From: Prevotella sp. CAG:891
GTDB lineage: Bacteria > Bacteroidota > Bacteroidia > Bacteroidales > Bacteroidaceae
Direction of reading: 5' to 3'
NCBI GenBank assembly: GCA_000437675.1
Contig: FR901761.1
Coordinates: 1 to 13,011, forward strand
Length of the DNA: 13,011 nucleotides
Both the position numbers and the translations under genes were made by a program. The first letter of the stretch is position 1; every line of letters starts with the position of its first letter. This document shows, piece after piece, positions 1-6,076 of the stretch. The notes under the pieces were generated by a model. It made no database searches. It was not told where the DNA came from and saw only the letters and a program-made list of their open reading frames with translations.

Positions 1-5
1 CCTCA

Positions 6-43
6 GCAAAGCCAAAGAAAATGCAGATTTTCTTTGGCTTTGC
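6..43. terminator. Perfect 16-17 bp inverted repeat, probable terminator of a gene left of the window
   Basis: The arm GCAAAGCCAAAGAAAA (6-21) is the exact reverse complement of 28-43. One further T-A pair leaves a four-base GCAG loop. The A-rich left side and T-rich right side fit a Rho-independent terminator, but no clean T-run follows in either direction. The right arm contains the TTTG (33-36) that serves as the -33 element of the next promoter, so hairpin and promoter overlap. The gene it would terminate lies outside the window. Confidence 0.6.
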
Positions 44-65
44 ATTCGGTTTGCACTAACTTTGC
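33..65 (+). promoter_or_regulatory. Bacteroidota-type promoter of the DUF5606 gene
   Basis: TTTG at 33-36, then 20 bp, then TAACTTTGC at 57-65. This matches the known Bacteroidota primary sigma consensus (TTTG at -33, TAnnTTTG at -7). Transcription would start near 70-73, giving a leader of about 40 bases before the ATG at 112. The -33 element sits inside the right arm of a perfect inverted repeat. Confidence 0.75.
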
Positions 66-111
66 ACCTGTATATTCACAAAAGAACAACAAAACACAAC
101 ATTTTCTTAAT

Positions 112-540
112 ATGCAAGACACTATTTTGGCCATTTCGGGCAAGCCCGGTTTGTATCGCCTCGTTTCGCAAGGACGTGGTATGCTGATTGTTGAAACCGT
201 TGACGAAGCTAAAAAGCGTATCCCCGCTGGAGCTCGCGACCGCGTTACATCACTCAATGACGTTTCAATGTACACGAACGAAGACGATAAACCGCTGATG
301 GAAATTTTCCAAGCTATCGCTGACAAGGAAAACGCTCAACCCACAGCTATCGACTACAAAAAGGCTACCAAAGCTGAACTCGCCGACTTCATGGCTGCTG
401 TTTTGCCCGACTACGACCGCGACCGCGTACACGATTCGGACATCAAAAAACTCATTCAGTGGTACAACATCCTCGTAAAAGGTGGATACACGCAGTTCGT
501 TTCTGCTGAAGAAACTGCTGAAGAGGCTGCTGCCGAATAA
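112..540 (+). CDS. DUF5606 family protein of unknown function
   Basis: A 142-residue cytoplasmic protein with no signal peptide or membrane segment. It begins MQDTILAISGKPGLYRLVSQ, the typical N-terminus of the Bacteroidota DUF5606 family. The C-terminal half contains DIKKLIQWYNIL, as recalled for the associated DUF6852 region, and ends in an acidic Glu/Ala tail. The ATG at 112 was chosen because it gives the family's usual N-terminus and lies about 40 bases after the promoter; the frame is open upstream to a TTG at 34, but that lies inside the promoter. The gene is monocistronic, with its own promoter and a strong terminator 13 bases after the stop. The family is widespread in the phylum, and I know of no established biochemical role. 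Confidence 0.88.
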   Translation: MQDTILAISGKPGLYRLVSQGRGMLIVETVDEAKKRIPAGARDRVTSLNDVSMYTNEDDKPLMEIFQAIADKENAQPTAIDYKKATKAELADFMAAVLPDYDRDRVHDSDIKKLIQWYNILVKGGYTQFVSAEETAEEAAAE

Positions 541-552
541 ATACCCCCATCA

Positions 553-591
553 ACGCTGCGCGATGACTGTTCATCCGCAGCGTGTTTTTTT
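553..591 (+). terminator. Rho-independent terminator of the DUF5606 gene
   Basis: ACGCTGCG (553-560) pairs with CGCAGCGT (576-583). Inside it, GATGA (562-566) pairs with TCATC (571-575) around a CTGT loop, with one bulged C. After one G there is a run of seven T (585-591). Confidence 0.92.
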
Positions 592-611
592 GACACAAGG
601 GTGATTATTCC

Positions 612-660
612 GCAAGTTCACATCTTGCCTGTTCTATGCCGCATCTGGCAGCAAGTTCAC
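612..660 (+). repeat. 10-bp direct repeat GCAAGTTCAC, two copies
   Basis: GCAAGTTCAC occurs at 612-621 and 651-660, 39 bp apart, in the 97-base gap between the terminator at 591 and the start at 689. The first copy also forms a GCAAG/CTTGC stem (612-616 with 624-628). No convincing TAnnTTTG promoter was found in this gap, so the repeats might be operator half-sites for the small gene downstream. This is only suggestive. Confidence 0.3.
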
Positions 661-688
661 TTTTTCTTTCCATCTATTCCCTAACAAC

Positions 689-1177
689 ATGGCTAACTTT
701 CAAGACAAATTCTGCAATGCCCTGACCTATCTCGGACTGGCCGGCGTAATCATCTTCGGCACGGCCTCGCTGTGGACTTCCGAACCTGAAACTTCGCCCG
801 AACCTACCGAAACGCAACAGGGCGAAATGCCTGAACCCGAACAAACGCCTACTGACACGATCAAGGAAGTGCCAATGATTGAAACGCACGACGAACCGCA
901 AAGGGAAACGGCCGACACAATCAAAACTGCGCAGACCGACTCGACATTCCTGCATGTTCAACCCGAAGATACTACGCTGCACGTTGACCATGCGCACGGC
1001 AATATGCCTACCCCAAAAGCTGATACACACAGCCACGAAAATGCCGGAAAACTGCACGGACTCAAAGAAAAAAAGGAAGATAAGGCGAACAAAAACATAA
1101 AGGAGGGCAAGGAGACAAAAGATACCCGAACGCTTCCGGATGAAACCAAACATACGGAAACCGACTTTTTCGAGTAA
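689..1177 (+). CDS. Small membrane-anchored protein with a His-rich, charged tail, unrecognised
   Basis: A 162-residue protein not matching any family I know. Residues 11-29 form one hydrophobic segment after a short polar N-terminus with no lipobox. Residues 31-70 are rich in Pro, Glu and Thr, an extended acidic stalk. Residues 89-123 carry seven His (89, 98, 101, 103, 114, 116, 123), including HVDHAHG and THSHE. Residues 124-147 are Lys-rich. The acidic stretch after the membrane segment suggests N-in topology with the tail in the periplasm. The His cluster could bind metal; this is inference from composition. The ATG at 689 is preferred to the antisense frame over the same bases because the gene is bracketed by terminators in the plus orientation and has a sensible single-anchor layout. 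It might be a rapidly diverging envelope protein. Confidence 0.6.
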   Translation: MANFQDKFCNALTYLGLAGVIIFGTASLWTSEPETSPEPTETQQGEMPEPEQTPTDTIKEVPMIETHDEPQRETADTIKTAQTDSTFLHVQPEDTTLHVDHAHGNMPTPKADTHSHENAGKLHGLKEKKEDKANKNIKEGKETKDTRTLPDETKHTETDFFE

Positions 1178-1202
1178 CAAAGCGATAGTTTAAACCCACC
1201 AG

Positions 1203-1250
1203 ACAGAAGCTGTTTGATTTATCTTTAACGAATTCAAGCAGCTTCTGTTT
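1203..1250 (+). terminator. Hairpin terminator of the small His-rich gene
   Basis: ACAGAAGCTG (1203-1212) pairs exactly with CAGCTTCTGT (1239-1248). The stem continues through TTTGA/TCAAG with one G-T pair, giving about 15 bp. A T-rich tail TTTCTTT follows from 1248. It lies 25 bases after the stop codon. Confidence 0.75.
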
Positions 1251-1327
1251 CTTTCCCACACACTCACACTCAATCAATAGTAAACGAACCAACTCTACTT
1301 TTACTCATTCACTCAACGATGCAAAAC

Positions 1328-1405
1328 TGCTGATAACCTGACGGAATAATCATTTTGGAAAACTTCTACCTAAGGCAAATACATCCAAATAGTTGATTAT
1401 CAGCA
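1328..1405. repeat. Nested, competing inverted repeats upstream of the nrdJ promoter
   Basis: TGCTGATAA (1328-1336) is the exact reverse complement of TTATCAGCA (1397-1405). Within the 60 bases between, ATAATCA (1346-1352) and TTTGGA (1354-1359) pair with TGATTAT (1394-1400) and TCCAAA (1384-1389). The right arms overlap, so the two pairings exclude each other. The structure ends 50 bp before the promoter's -33 box, so it would act at DNA level or in an upstream transcript. The rest of the 338-base gap (1178-1515) shows no gene, and I saw no cobalamin riboswitch motif in it. Confidence 0.5.
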
Positions 1406-1454
1406 CAATACAAAAACAAAACGGAAAACAATATCCAAAAAACGCTCGTTTTGT

Positions 1455-1487
1455 TTTGCTATATTTATAGTTTTTGAGTAGCTTTGC
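1455..1487 (+). promoter_or_regulatory. Bacteroidota-type promoter of nrdJ
   Basis: TTTG at 1455-1458, exactly 20 bp, then TAGCTTTGC at 1479-1487. This is the same architecture and spacing as the promoter at 33-65. The predicted start near 1493 leaves a leader of only about 20 bases before the GTG start, too short for a riboswitch. Confidence 0.8.
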
Positions 1488-1515
1488 ACCCGCAAATTGA
1501 AAAACCCCCAGATCA

Positions 1516-4080
1516 GTGGAACAAAAAATCTTCTCTTACGATGAGGCTTTCAATGCCTCGCTTGAATATTTCAAAGGCGATGAGCTTGCAGCTCGCGTAT
1601 GGGTGAACAAATATGCCATGAAGGATTCGTTTGGCAATATCTTTGAACGTTCACCCGAGGACATGCACCACCGCATTGCCAATGAACTTTTCCGCATTGA
1701 AAGCAAGTACCCCAATCCCGTGAGCAAGGACGAGATTTTCAGTATGCTCGACCACTTCCGTTACATTGTACCGGCAGGATCGCCCATGACGGGTATTGGC
1801 AATACGCATCAGATTGCTTCGCTCTCGAACTGCTTTGTTATTGGCATTGAGGGCGACTCCGACTCATACGGTGCCATTCTGAAACTCGACGAAGAGCAAG
1901 TACAGCTGATGAAGCGCCGTGGCGGTGTGGGTCACGACCTTTCGGGCATCCGTCCCAAAGGTTCACCCGTTAAAAACTCAGCCCTCACCTCAACCGGCAT
2001 CGTTCCCTTTATGGAGCGTTACAGCAACTCTACGCGCGAAGTGGCTCAGGACGGACGCCGAGGCGCACTCATGCTCTCAATCAGCGTTCGACACCCCGAA
2101 GCCGAGGATTTTGTGGATGCCAAAATGGTTGAAGGCAAAATCACCGGTGCCAATGTCAGCGTGAAAATCGACGATGAGTTCATGCGCTGTGCCACCGAGG
2201 AACGCCCCTATCATCAGCAGTTCCCCATTGACGCAGACAAGCCCTTGTTCGAAAAGGACATTGACGCTGCTGCCTTGTGGAAAAAAATTGTACACAATGC
2301 CTGGCGCAGTGCCGAACCCGGCATACTCTTTTGGGACACTATTCAGCGCGAAAGCATACCCGACTGCTACGCTGACTTGGGCTTCAAAACCGTGTCGACC
2401 AATCCCTGCGGCGAAATTCCCCTCTGTCCCTACGACAGCTGCCGCCTGCTGGCCATCAACCTCTATGCCTACGTAAAGAACCCCTTTACGTCCGAGGCTA
2501 CATTCGACTTTGAACTCTTCAAACGTCACGTGCAGCTGGCTCAGCGCTTCATGGACGACATCATCGACTTGGAGCAGGAAAAAATTGACCGCATCATCGA
2601 AAAGGTGAAGAACGACCCGCAAAACGACGAGGTGAAGTTTACCGAATACCACCTTTGGGAAAAAATCAAGGAAAAAACGGCTATGGGCCGCCGTACCGGT
2701 GTGGGCATCACGGCCGAAGGCGATATGCTGGCAGCACTCGGTTTGCGCTACGGCACGCAGGAGGCCACTGACATGGCCATCGAAGTGCAGCGCACCCTTG
2801 CCCTCAGTGCCTACCGCTCCAGCACCATCATGGCACGCGAACGTGGTGCGTTCAAGGTGTACGATGTCGAACGCGAAAAGAACAACCCCTTCATTCTCCG
2901 CATCAAGGAGGCCGACCCGCAACTCTATGCCGACATGGTAACATACGGCCGACGCAATATTGCCTGCCTTACCATTGCACCCACAGGCACTACCAGCCTC
3001 ATGACGCAAACTACCTCGGGCATCGAACCTGTGTTCATGCCCGTCTACAAGCGCCGCCGCAAGGTCAACCCCAACGACCCTGAAGTGCACGTTGACTACA
3101 TTGACGAAACGGGCGATGCCTTTGAAGAATACATCGTTTACCACCACAAGTTCCTCACCTGGATGCAGGTGAATGGATTCGATACGAACAAAAAATACTC
3201 GCAGGAGGAAATTGAAAACCTCGTAGCTCAATCGCCCTACCACAAAGCCACGGCCAACGACGTCGACTGGCTCATGAAGGTAAAAATGCAGGGTGCCATT
3301 CAAAAGTGGGTTGACCACAGCATCAGCGTCACGGTGAACCTGCCGAACTCGGTTGACGAGGACCTTGTGAACCGCCTCTACGTTGAAGCATGGCGCAGTG
3401 GCTGCAAGGGTTGCACCATTTACCGCGATGGTTCGCGCTCGGGTGTACTCGTCAGCACGCAAAAAACCGAAAAGAAAAAGAAGGAGGCTGATGCGGCTGC
3501 CGAAAACAATGCAGCTAAACAGTTGCCCGTACTCACCGAACGCCGTCCGGAAGTATTGGAATGCGACGTGGTACGCTTCCAGAACAACAAGGAAAAATGG
3601 GTGGCTTTCGTCGGACTGCTCGACGGACATCCCTACGAAATCTTCACCGGTTTGCAGGACGACGAGGAAGGCATCGTATTGCCCAAAACCGTAACCAAGG
3701 GACGCATCATCAAAACCATCTGCCCCGACGGCACCAAACGCTACGACTTCCAGTTCGAAAACAAGCGGGGATATAAAATGACCGTCGAAGGACTTTCGGA
3801 AAAGTTCAACAAGGAATACTGGAACTACGCCAAACTCATCTCGGGCGTTCTGCGTTACCGTATGCCTATCGAAAACGTCATCAAGCTGGTCAACTCGCTG
3901 CAACTCGAAAGCGAAAACATCAACACTTGGAAAGTGGGTGTGAGCCGTGCCTTGAAAAAGTACGTTACCGACGGAACCGAAGCACAAGGACAAAAATGCC
4001 CGAACTGCGGACATGAATCGCTGGTTTACCAGGAAGGTTGCCTTATCTGTAAGCACTGCGGGGCAAGCCGTTGCGGATAA
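1516..4080 (+). CDS. nrdJ: Class II (adenosylcobalamin-dependent) ribonucleoside-diphosphate reductase
   Basis: An 854-residue cytoplasmic enzyme that reduces ribonucleotides to deoxyribonucleotides with a B12-generated thiyl radical, independent of oxygen and without a beta subunit. Visible signatures are Cys106 in SNCFV and Cys309 (the redox pair), NPCGE at 296-300 with the radical Cys298 flanked by Asn296 and Glu300, the PTGTTS loop at 489-494, NLPNS from 608, and GCKGCTIYRDGSR at 629-641. The 11-residue spacing of Cys298 and Cys309 fits class II. A Lys-rich linker near 650 leads to a TSCPD-type domain (about 675-800). The C-terminus has CPNC (828-831), CLICKHC (842-848) and Cys853, a zinc-ribbon-like tail that may include the re-reducing cysteines. 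The start is GTG at 1516, since an in-frame TGA at 1498 excludes earlier starts. The short leader follows a strong promoter. Confidence 0.97.
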   Translation: MEQKIFSYDEAFNASLEYFKGDELAARVWVNKYAMKDSFGNIFERSPEDMHHRIANELFRIESKYPNPVSKDEIFSMLDHFRYIVPAGSPMTGIGNTHQIASLSNCFVIGIEGDSDSYGAILKLDEEQVQLMKRRGGVGHDLSGIRPKGSPVKNSALTSTGIVPFMERYSNSTREVAQDGRRGALMLSISVRHPEAEDFVDAKMVEGKITGANVSVKIDDEFMRCATEERPYHQQFPIDADKPLFEKDIDAAALWKKIVHNAWRSAEPGILFWDTIQRESIPDCYADLGFKTVSTNPCGEIPLCPYDSCRLLAINLYAYVKNPFTSEATFDFELFKRHVQLAQRFMDDIIDLEQEKIDRIIEKVKNDPQNDEVKFTEYHLWEKIKEKTAMGRRTGVGITAEGDMLAALGLRYGTQEATDMAIEVQRTLALSAYRSSTIMARERGAFKVYDVEREKNNPFILRIKEADPQLYADMVTYGRRNIACLTIAPTGTTSLMTQTTSGIEPVFMPVYKRRRKVNPNDPEVHVDYIDETGDAFEEYIVYHHKFLTWMQVNGFDTNKKYSQEEIENLVAQSPYHKATANDVDWLMKVKMQGAIQKWVDHSISVTVNLPNSVDEDLVNRLYVEAWRSGCKGCTIYRDGSRSGVLVSTQKTEKKKKEADAAAENNAAKQLPVLTERRPEVLECDVVRFQNNKEKWVAFVGLLDGHPYEIFTGLQDDEEGIVLPKTVTKGRIIKTICPDGTKRYDFQFENKRGYKMTVEGLSEKFNKEYWNYAKLISGVLRYRMPIENVIKLVNSLQLESENINTWKVGVSRALKKYVTDGTEAQGQKCPNCGHESLVYQEGCLICKHCGASRCG

Positions 4081-4172
4081 GCGGACTGTCCTTTTCTCCA
4101 CAAACGCCCCATGCACACTTGCAGGGTAGCGCACACTGGTTGATTTCTCCTATTTATTTCCATAACCCCATT

Positions 4173-4212
4173 GAATCTGCCTTTGGGCTTTTGCTTGTCC
4201 CGAAGCAGATTC
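4173..4212 (+). promoter_or_regulatory. Leader hairpin upstream of folB-HAD, possible antiterminator/attenuator part
   Basis: GAATCTGC (4173-4180) pairs exactly with GCAGATTC (4205-4212). After a bulged C, TTTGGG (4182-4187) pairs with CCCGAA (4199-4204) with one G-T pair, giving about 14 bp. No T-run follows. The segment TTTGGGCT (4182-4189) is repeated at 4262-4269, and both copies complement AGCCCAAA (4225-4232), the left arm of the following terminator. The upstream copy could therefore displace the terminator. Whether a promoter drives this region separately from nrdJ is not clear; I found no good TAnnTTTG in 4081-4172. Confidence 0.5.
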
Positions 4213-4223
4213 TACAAACTTCG

Positions 4224-4279
4224 CAGCCCAAACGCACCGACTTGCTCCAAGCTAACGGACGTTTGGGCTGTTTGTTTTT
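4224..4279 (+). terminator. Rho-independent terminator after nrdJ and 21 bases before folB-HAD
   Basis: CAGCCCAAACG (4224-4234) pairs perfectly with CGTTTGGGCTG (4260-4270). A T-rich tail TTTGTTTTT (4271-4279) follows. The 25-base loop holds a small CTTG/CAAG stem (4241-4251). It lies 144 bases after the nrdJ stop and immediately before the next start, so it may terminate nrdJ, attenuate folB, or both. Confidence 0.8.
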
Positions 4280-4300
4280 CAAGAAACTGAAACTACACGC

Positions 4301-5299
4301 ATGCTCATCCGATTAGAAAATCTGCAATTCCACGCCCGCCACGGCGTGTTTCCTCAGGAAACCCGCATAGGCGCCGACTTTCAGGTAGACGCTCGCCTCA
4401 CGGTCGACGACCGCGAAGCTGCCACGGCTCTCTTTGCCGACCAGCTCGAAGGCACTGTAAACTATGCCGAAGCCTACGAAATTATTGTTCGCGAAATGCA
4501 GCAGCCCTCAGCACTCATCGAACACGTTGCCGCCCGCATTGCCAAGGCTTTGCTGCGCCATTTCTGCAAACTGCGCGAAGTGAGCATCACGGTGCGAAAG
4601 TGCTGTCCGCCCATCAGTCATTTTGCGGGCCAGGGTATCTGCGTTGAATTTACGCTACGCCGCCGCCTCGTTGTGTGGGACTTCGACGGCACGCTGGCCG
4701 ACACCTGCCAGGGCATTGTACGCACCATGCACCTTACGCTCGAACAGAGCGGCATTCAGCCCTTGCCCACCGATGCCGAAATCATTCGCACCATCGGGCT
4801 ACCCTTGAACCAGAGCATAGCCGAACTCAGCCATTTAAGTAGCGAACCGCTCGACCGTGCTGTGGCGCTTTACCGCAAATTGTTCGAAACCGAAGGGGTT
4901 GCCTACACACAACTGTTCGAGGGTATTTTGCCTATACTCGCCGAACTCGACCGCCGGGGCTACACTCAGGCCATCGCTACCAGCCGCGGCCATCATTCCA
5001 CCGAAACCCTCTGCCAGCAACTGGGCATAGCTCCTTATATTTCGCACATTGTGGCTTGCGAGGATGTGACGCACAGCAAGCCGCACGCCGAACCGGTGCT
5101 GACACTCTGTCGCCTCACACACACGCTGCCGGCCGATACCATTGTCATTGGCGATACGACCTTCGACATAGGCATGGGTTGCAACGCCCGTGCCGGCCAA
5201 TGTCTGGGCGTTGTATGGGGCAACCACACGGCCGAAGCTTTGAAGCAAGCGGGGGCGCAAGTGGTGCACACGCCCAACGAACTGCTGGATTGGGTGTAA
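4301..5299 (+). CDS. folB: Dihydroneopterin aldolase fused to a HAD-superfamily phosphatase
   Basis: A 332-residue cytoplasmic bifunctional protein. Residues 1-122 match FolB, which converts 7,8-dihydroneopterin to 6-hydroxymethyl-dihydropterin and glycolaldehyde in folate synthesis. Evidence is HARHGVFPQE (11-20), TVNYAEAYE (52-60) with the conserved Tyr55, ALIEHVA (71-77) with the pterin-binding Glu74, and ITVRKCCPP (96-104) with catalytic Lys100. Single FolB proteins end about where this domain ends. Residues 123-332 begin with LVVWDFDGTLAD and hold all HAD motifs: Asp127 and Asp129 (I), Thr227-Ser228 (II), Lys260 in HSKPHAEP (III), GDTTFD 284-289 with Asp285 and Asp289 (IV). A C1-type helical cap lies between, so it is phosphoglycolate-phosphatase-like. 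There is no linker, stop or frameshift at the junction. The HAD half may dephosphorylate dihydroneopterin phosphate, the step before FolB; this is inference from the fusion. The acetyltransferase gene follows after 33 bases. Confidence 0.9.
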   Translation: MLIRLENLQFHARHGVFPQETRIGADFQVDARLTVDDREAATALFADQLEGTVNYAEAYEIIVREMQQPSALIEHVAARIAKALLRHFCKLREVSITVRKCCPPISHFAGQGICVEFTLRRRLVVWDFDGTLADTCQGIVRTMHLTLEQSGIQPLPTDAEIIRTIGLPLNQSIAELSHLSSEPLDRAVALYRKLFETEGVAYTQLFEGILPILAELDRRGYTQAIATSRGHHSTETLCQQLGIAPYISHIVACEDVTHSKPHAEPVLTLCRLTHTLPADTIVIGDTTFDIGMGCNARAGQCLGVVWGNHTAEALKQAGAQVVHTPNELLDWV

Positions 5300-5332
5300 C
5301 GAAAAATTGACTATCTGCTTAAAATCTTATAT

Positions 5333-5872
5333 ATGCAAACCGAAAGACTTTTGCTCCGTCCCTGGACGGAAACGGACGCTGCATCTCTTTTTAAATATGC
5401 ACAAGATCCAGCCATCGGACCTGTTGCCGGATGGCCAGCGCACACTTCTGTCGAGGACAGCAGGCTGGTTATTCGCAATGTATTTTGCGCGCCTGAAACG
5501 TATGCCGTGGTACTCAAAGCAAGCAATGAGCCTATTGGCTGTGTCGGCATTATGTTTGCCGATAATGTAAACAGTTGCTATAAAAAGGAGGGTGATGCTG
5601 AAATTGGGTATTGGATAGGTGTTCCCTATTGGGGACAAGGACTCATCCCCGAAGCTGTGAAATGTCTGTTGGCACGATGCTTCGATGATTTAGGCTTGCA
5701 ACGAGTGTGGTGCAGCTGTTATGACGGTAACGTAAAATCGCGAAGGGTGATGGATAAATGCGGTTTTGCATTTCATCACACCGAAACAAACAAAATTTCG
5801 GCATTGGGCGATGCAAGAACTGAACACTATACGCTGCTGACAAAAGAAGCGTGGGAAAAGTTAAGCAGATAG
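5333..5872 (+). CDS. GNAT N-acetyltransferase, RimJ/RimL-like
   Basis: A 179-residue cytoplasmic protein of the Acetyltransf_3 type, transferring acetyl from acetyl-CoA to an amino group. The N-terminus MQTERLLLRPWTETDA is characteristic. Residues 90-110 include IGYWIGVPYWGQGLIPEA, with YWGQGL as the pyrophosphate-binding motif A. Residues 131-144 (DGNVKSRRVMDKCG) are the usual Asn/Ser helix followed by GF. The substrate cannot be predicted; members acetylate ribosomal proteins, antibiotics or small metabolites. It starts 33 bases after the folB-HAD stop on the same strand and is probably co-transcribed. To the eye its composition is more AT-rich than its neighbour, a weak hint of separate origin. 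Confidence 0.9.
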   Translation: MQTERLLLRPWTETDAASLFKYAQDPAIGPVAGWPAHTSVEDSRLVIRNVFCAPETYAVVLKASNEPIGCVGIMFADNVNSCYKKEGDAEIGYWIGVPYWGQGLIPEAVKCLLARCFDDLGLQRVWCSCYDGNVKSRRVMDKCGFAFHHTETNKISALGDARTEHYTLLTKEAWEKLSR

Positions 5873-5897
5873 CCAACTACGCATCTGCACAAACCCA

Positions 5898-5939
5898 AAA
5901 AAGGATGACAGTTTTCTAATGAATACTGTCATCCTTTTT
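5898..5939. terminator. Bidirectional Rho-independent terminator
   Basis: AAAAAGGATGACAGT (5898-5912) pairs perfectly with ACTGTCATCCTTTTT (5925-5939) around a 12-base loop. The plus strand ends in five T. The minus strand gives six T in a row after the stem core (complement of 5897-5902). It ends the folB-HAD/acetyltransferase transcript and could also stop any minus-strand transcript from the repeat region. Confidence 0.92.
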
Positions 5940-5942
5940 CTA

Positions 5943-5981
5943 TGTTTTCAAAAGTTTTGCTGAGATGCAGCCTGACTTCGC
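5943..5981 (+). repeat. 39-base imperfect direct repeat, copy 1
   Basis: Runs from TGTTTTCAAAAG to CCTGACTTCGC. It matches copy 2 (6025-6063) at 35 of 39 positions and begins three bases after the terminator. On the minus strand one frame of both copies reads a similar short peptide, EVR(L/R)HLS(K/I)T(F/L)EN. That may be a fossil coding tail or coincidence. Confidence 0.7.
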
Positions 5982-6012
5982 CGTAGGCAATGTCAGTGCC
6001 AACCGGATGCAG

Positions 6013-6038
6013 AACTTGAAAACTTGTTTTCTAAAGTT
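6013..6038. repeat. Hairpin overlapping the start of repeat copy 2
   Basis: AACTT-GAAAAC (6013-6023), a TT loop, GTTTTC (6026-6031), two unpaired bases, then AAGTT (6034-6038). It can fold on either strand and lies between and within the 39-base repeats. No T-run follows. Confidence 0.5.
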
Positions 6039-6063
6039 ATGCTGAGGTGCCGCCTGACTTCGC
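6025..6063 (+). repeat. 39-base imperfect direct repeat, copy 2
   Basis: Runs from TGTTTTCTAAAG to CCTGACTTCGC, 82 bp downstream of copy 1 with four substitutions and no gap. The minus-strand -7-like box at 6068-6076 lies five bases to its right, so the repeat would be the first thing transcribed from it. Confidence 0.7.
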
Positions 6064-6067
6064 TACT

Positions 6068-6076
6068 GCAAAGATA
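6068..6076 (-). promoter_or_regulatory. Possible minus-strand -7 promoter element
   Basis: Read on the minus strand, 6076-6068 is TATCTTTGC, a full match to TAnnTTTG with the common trailing C. About 21 bases upstream (near 6098-6101) only ATTG is found instead of TTTG, so the -33 half is weak. A start near 6060 would transcribe both 39-base repeats and end at the terminator at 5898-5939, an RNA of about 160 bases without a convincing ORF. Confidence 0.35.

Noticed and set aside
6..43. Invertible (phase-variable) promoter
   Set aside because: The two arms are only a few bases apart and the promoter is not between them, so inversion would not switch it.
34..111. Upstream TTG start extending the DUF5606 protein by 26 residues
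   Set aside because: It would lie inside the promoter, before the transcription start, and the family's normal N-terminus begins at the ATG at 112.
674..1180. A 168-codon frame antisense to the small His-rich gene
   Set aside because: Phe/Arg-rich translation without a known pattern; the flanking terminators and orientation favour the plus-strand gene. The choice is moderately certain only.
1178..1515. A cobalamin riboswitch controlling nrdJ
   Set aside because: Only about 20 bases separate the predicted start from the GTG, and no B12-box-like segment was seen in the gap.
2077..4134. A 685-codon open frame antisense to nrdJ
   Set aside because: It is the mirror of a highly conserved enzyme gene. 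Its translation is rich in Val, Phe and His with no recognisable domain. The gene's codon bias explains the lack of stops.
4071..4316. An 81-codon plus-strand frame between nrdJ and folB-HAD
   Set aside because: It runs through both leader hairpins and overlaps both genes; its sequence shows no protein-like pattern.
4669..4690. Separate start for the HAD domain, making two genes instead of a fusion
   Set aside because: There is no stop between the domains. A GTG exists near the junction (Val125) but nothing else suggests reinitiation; an internal start cannot be wholly excluded.
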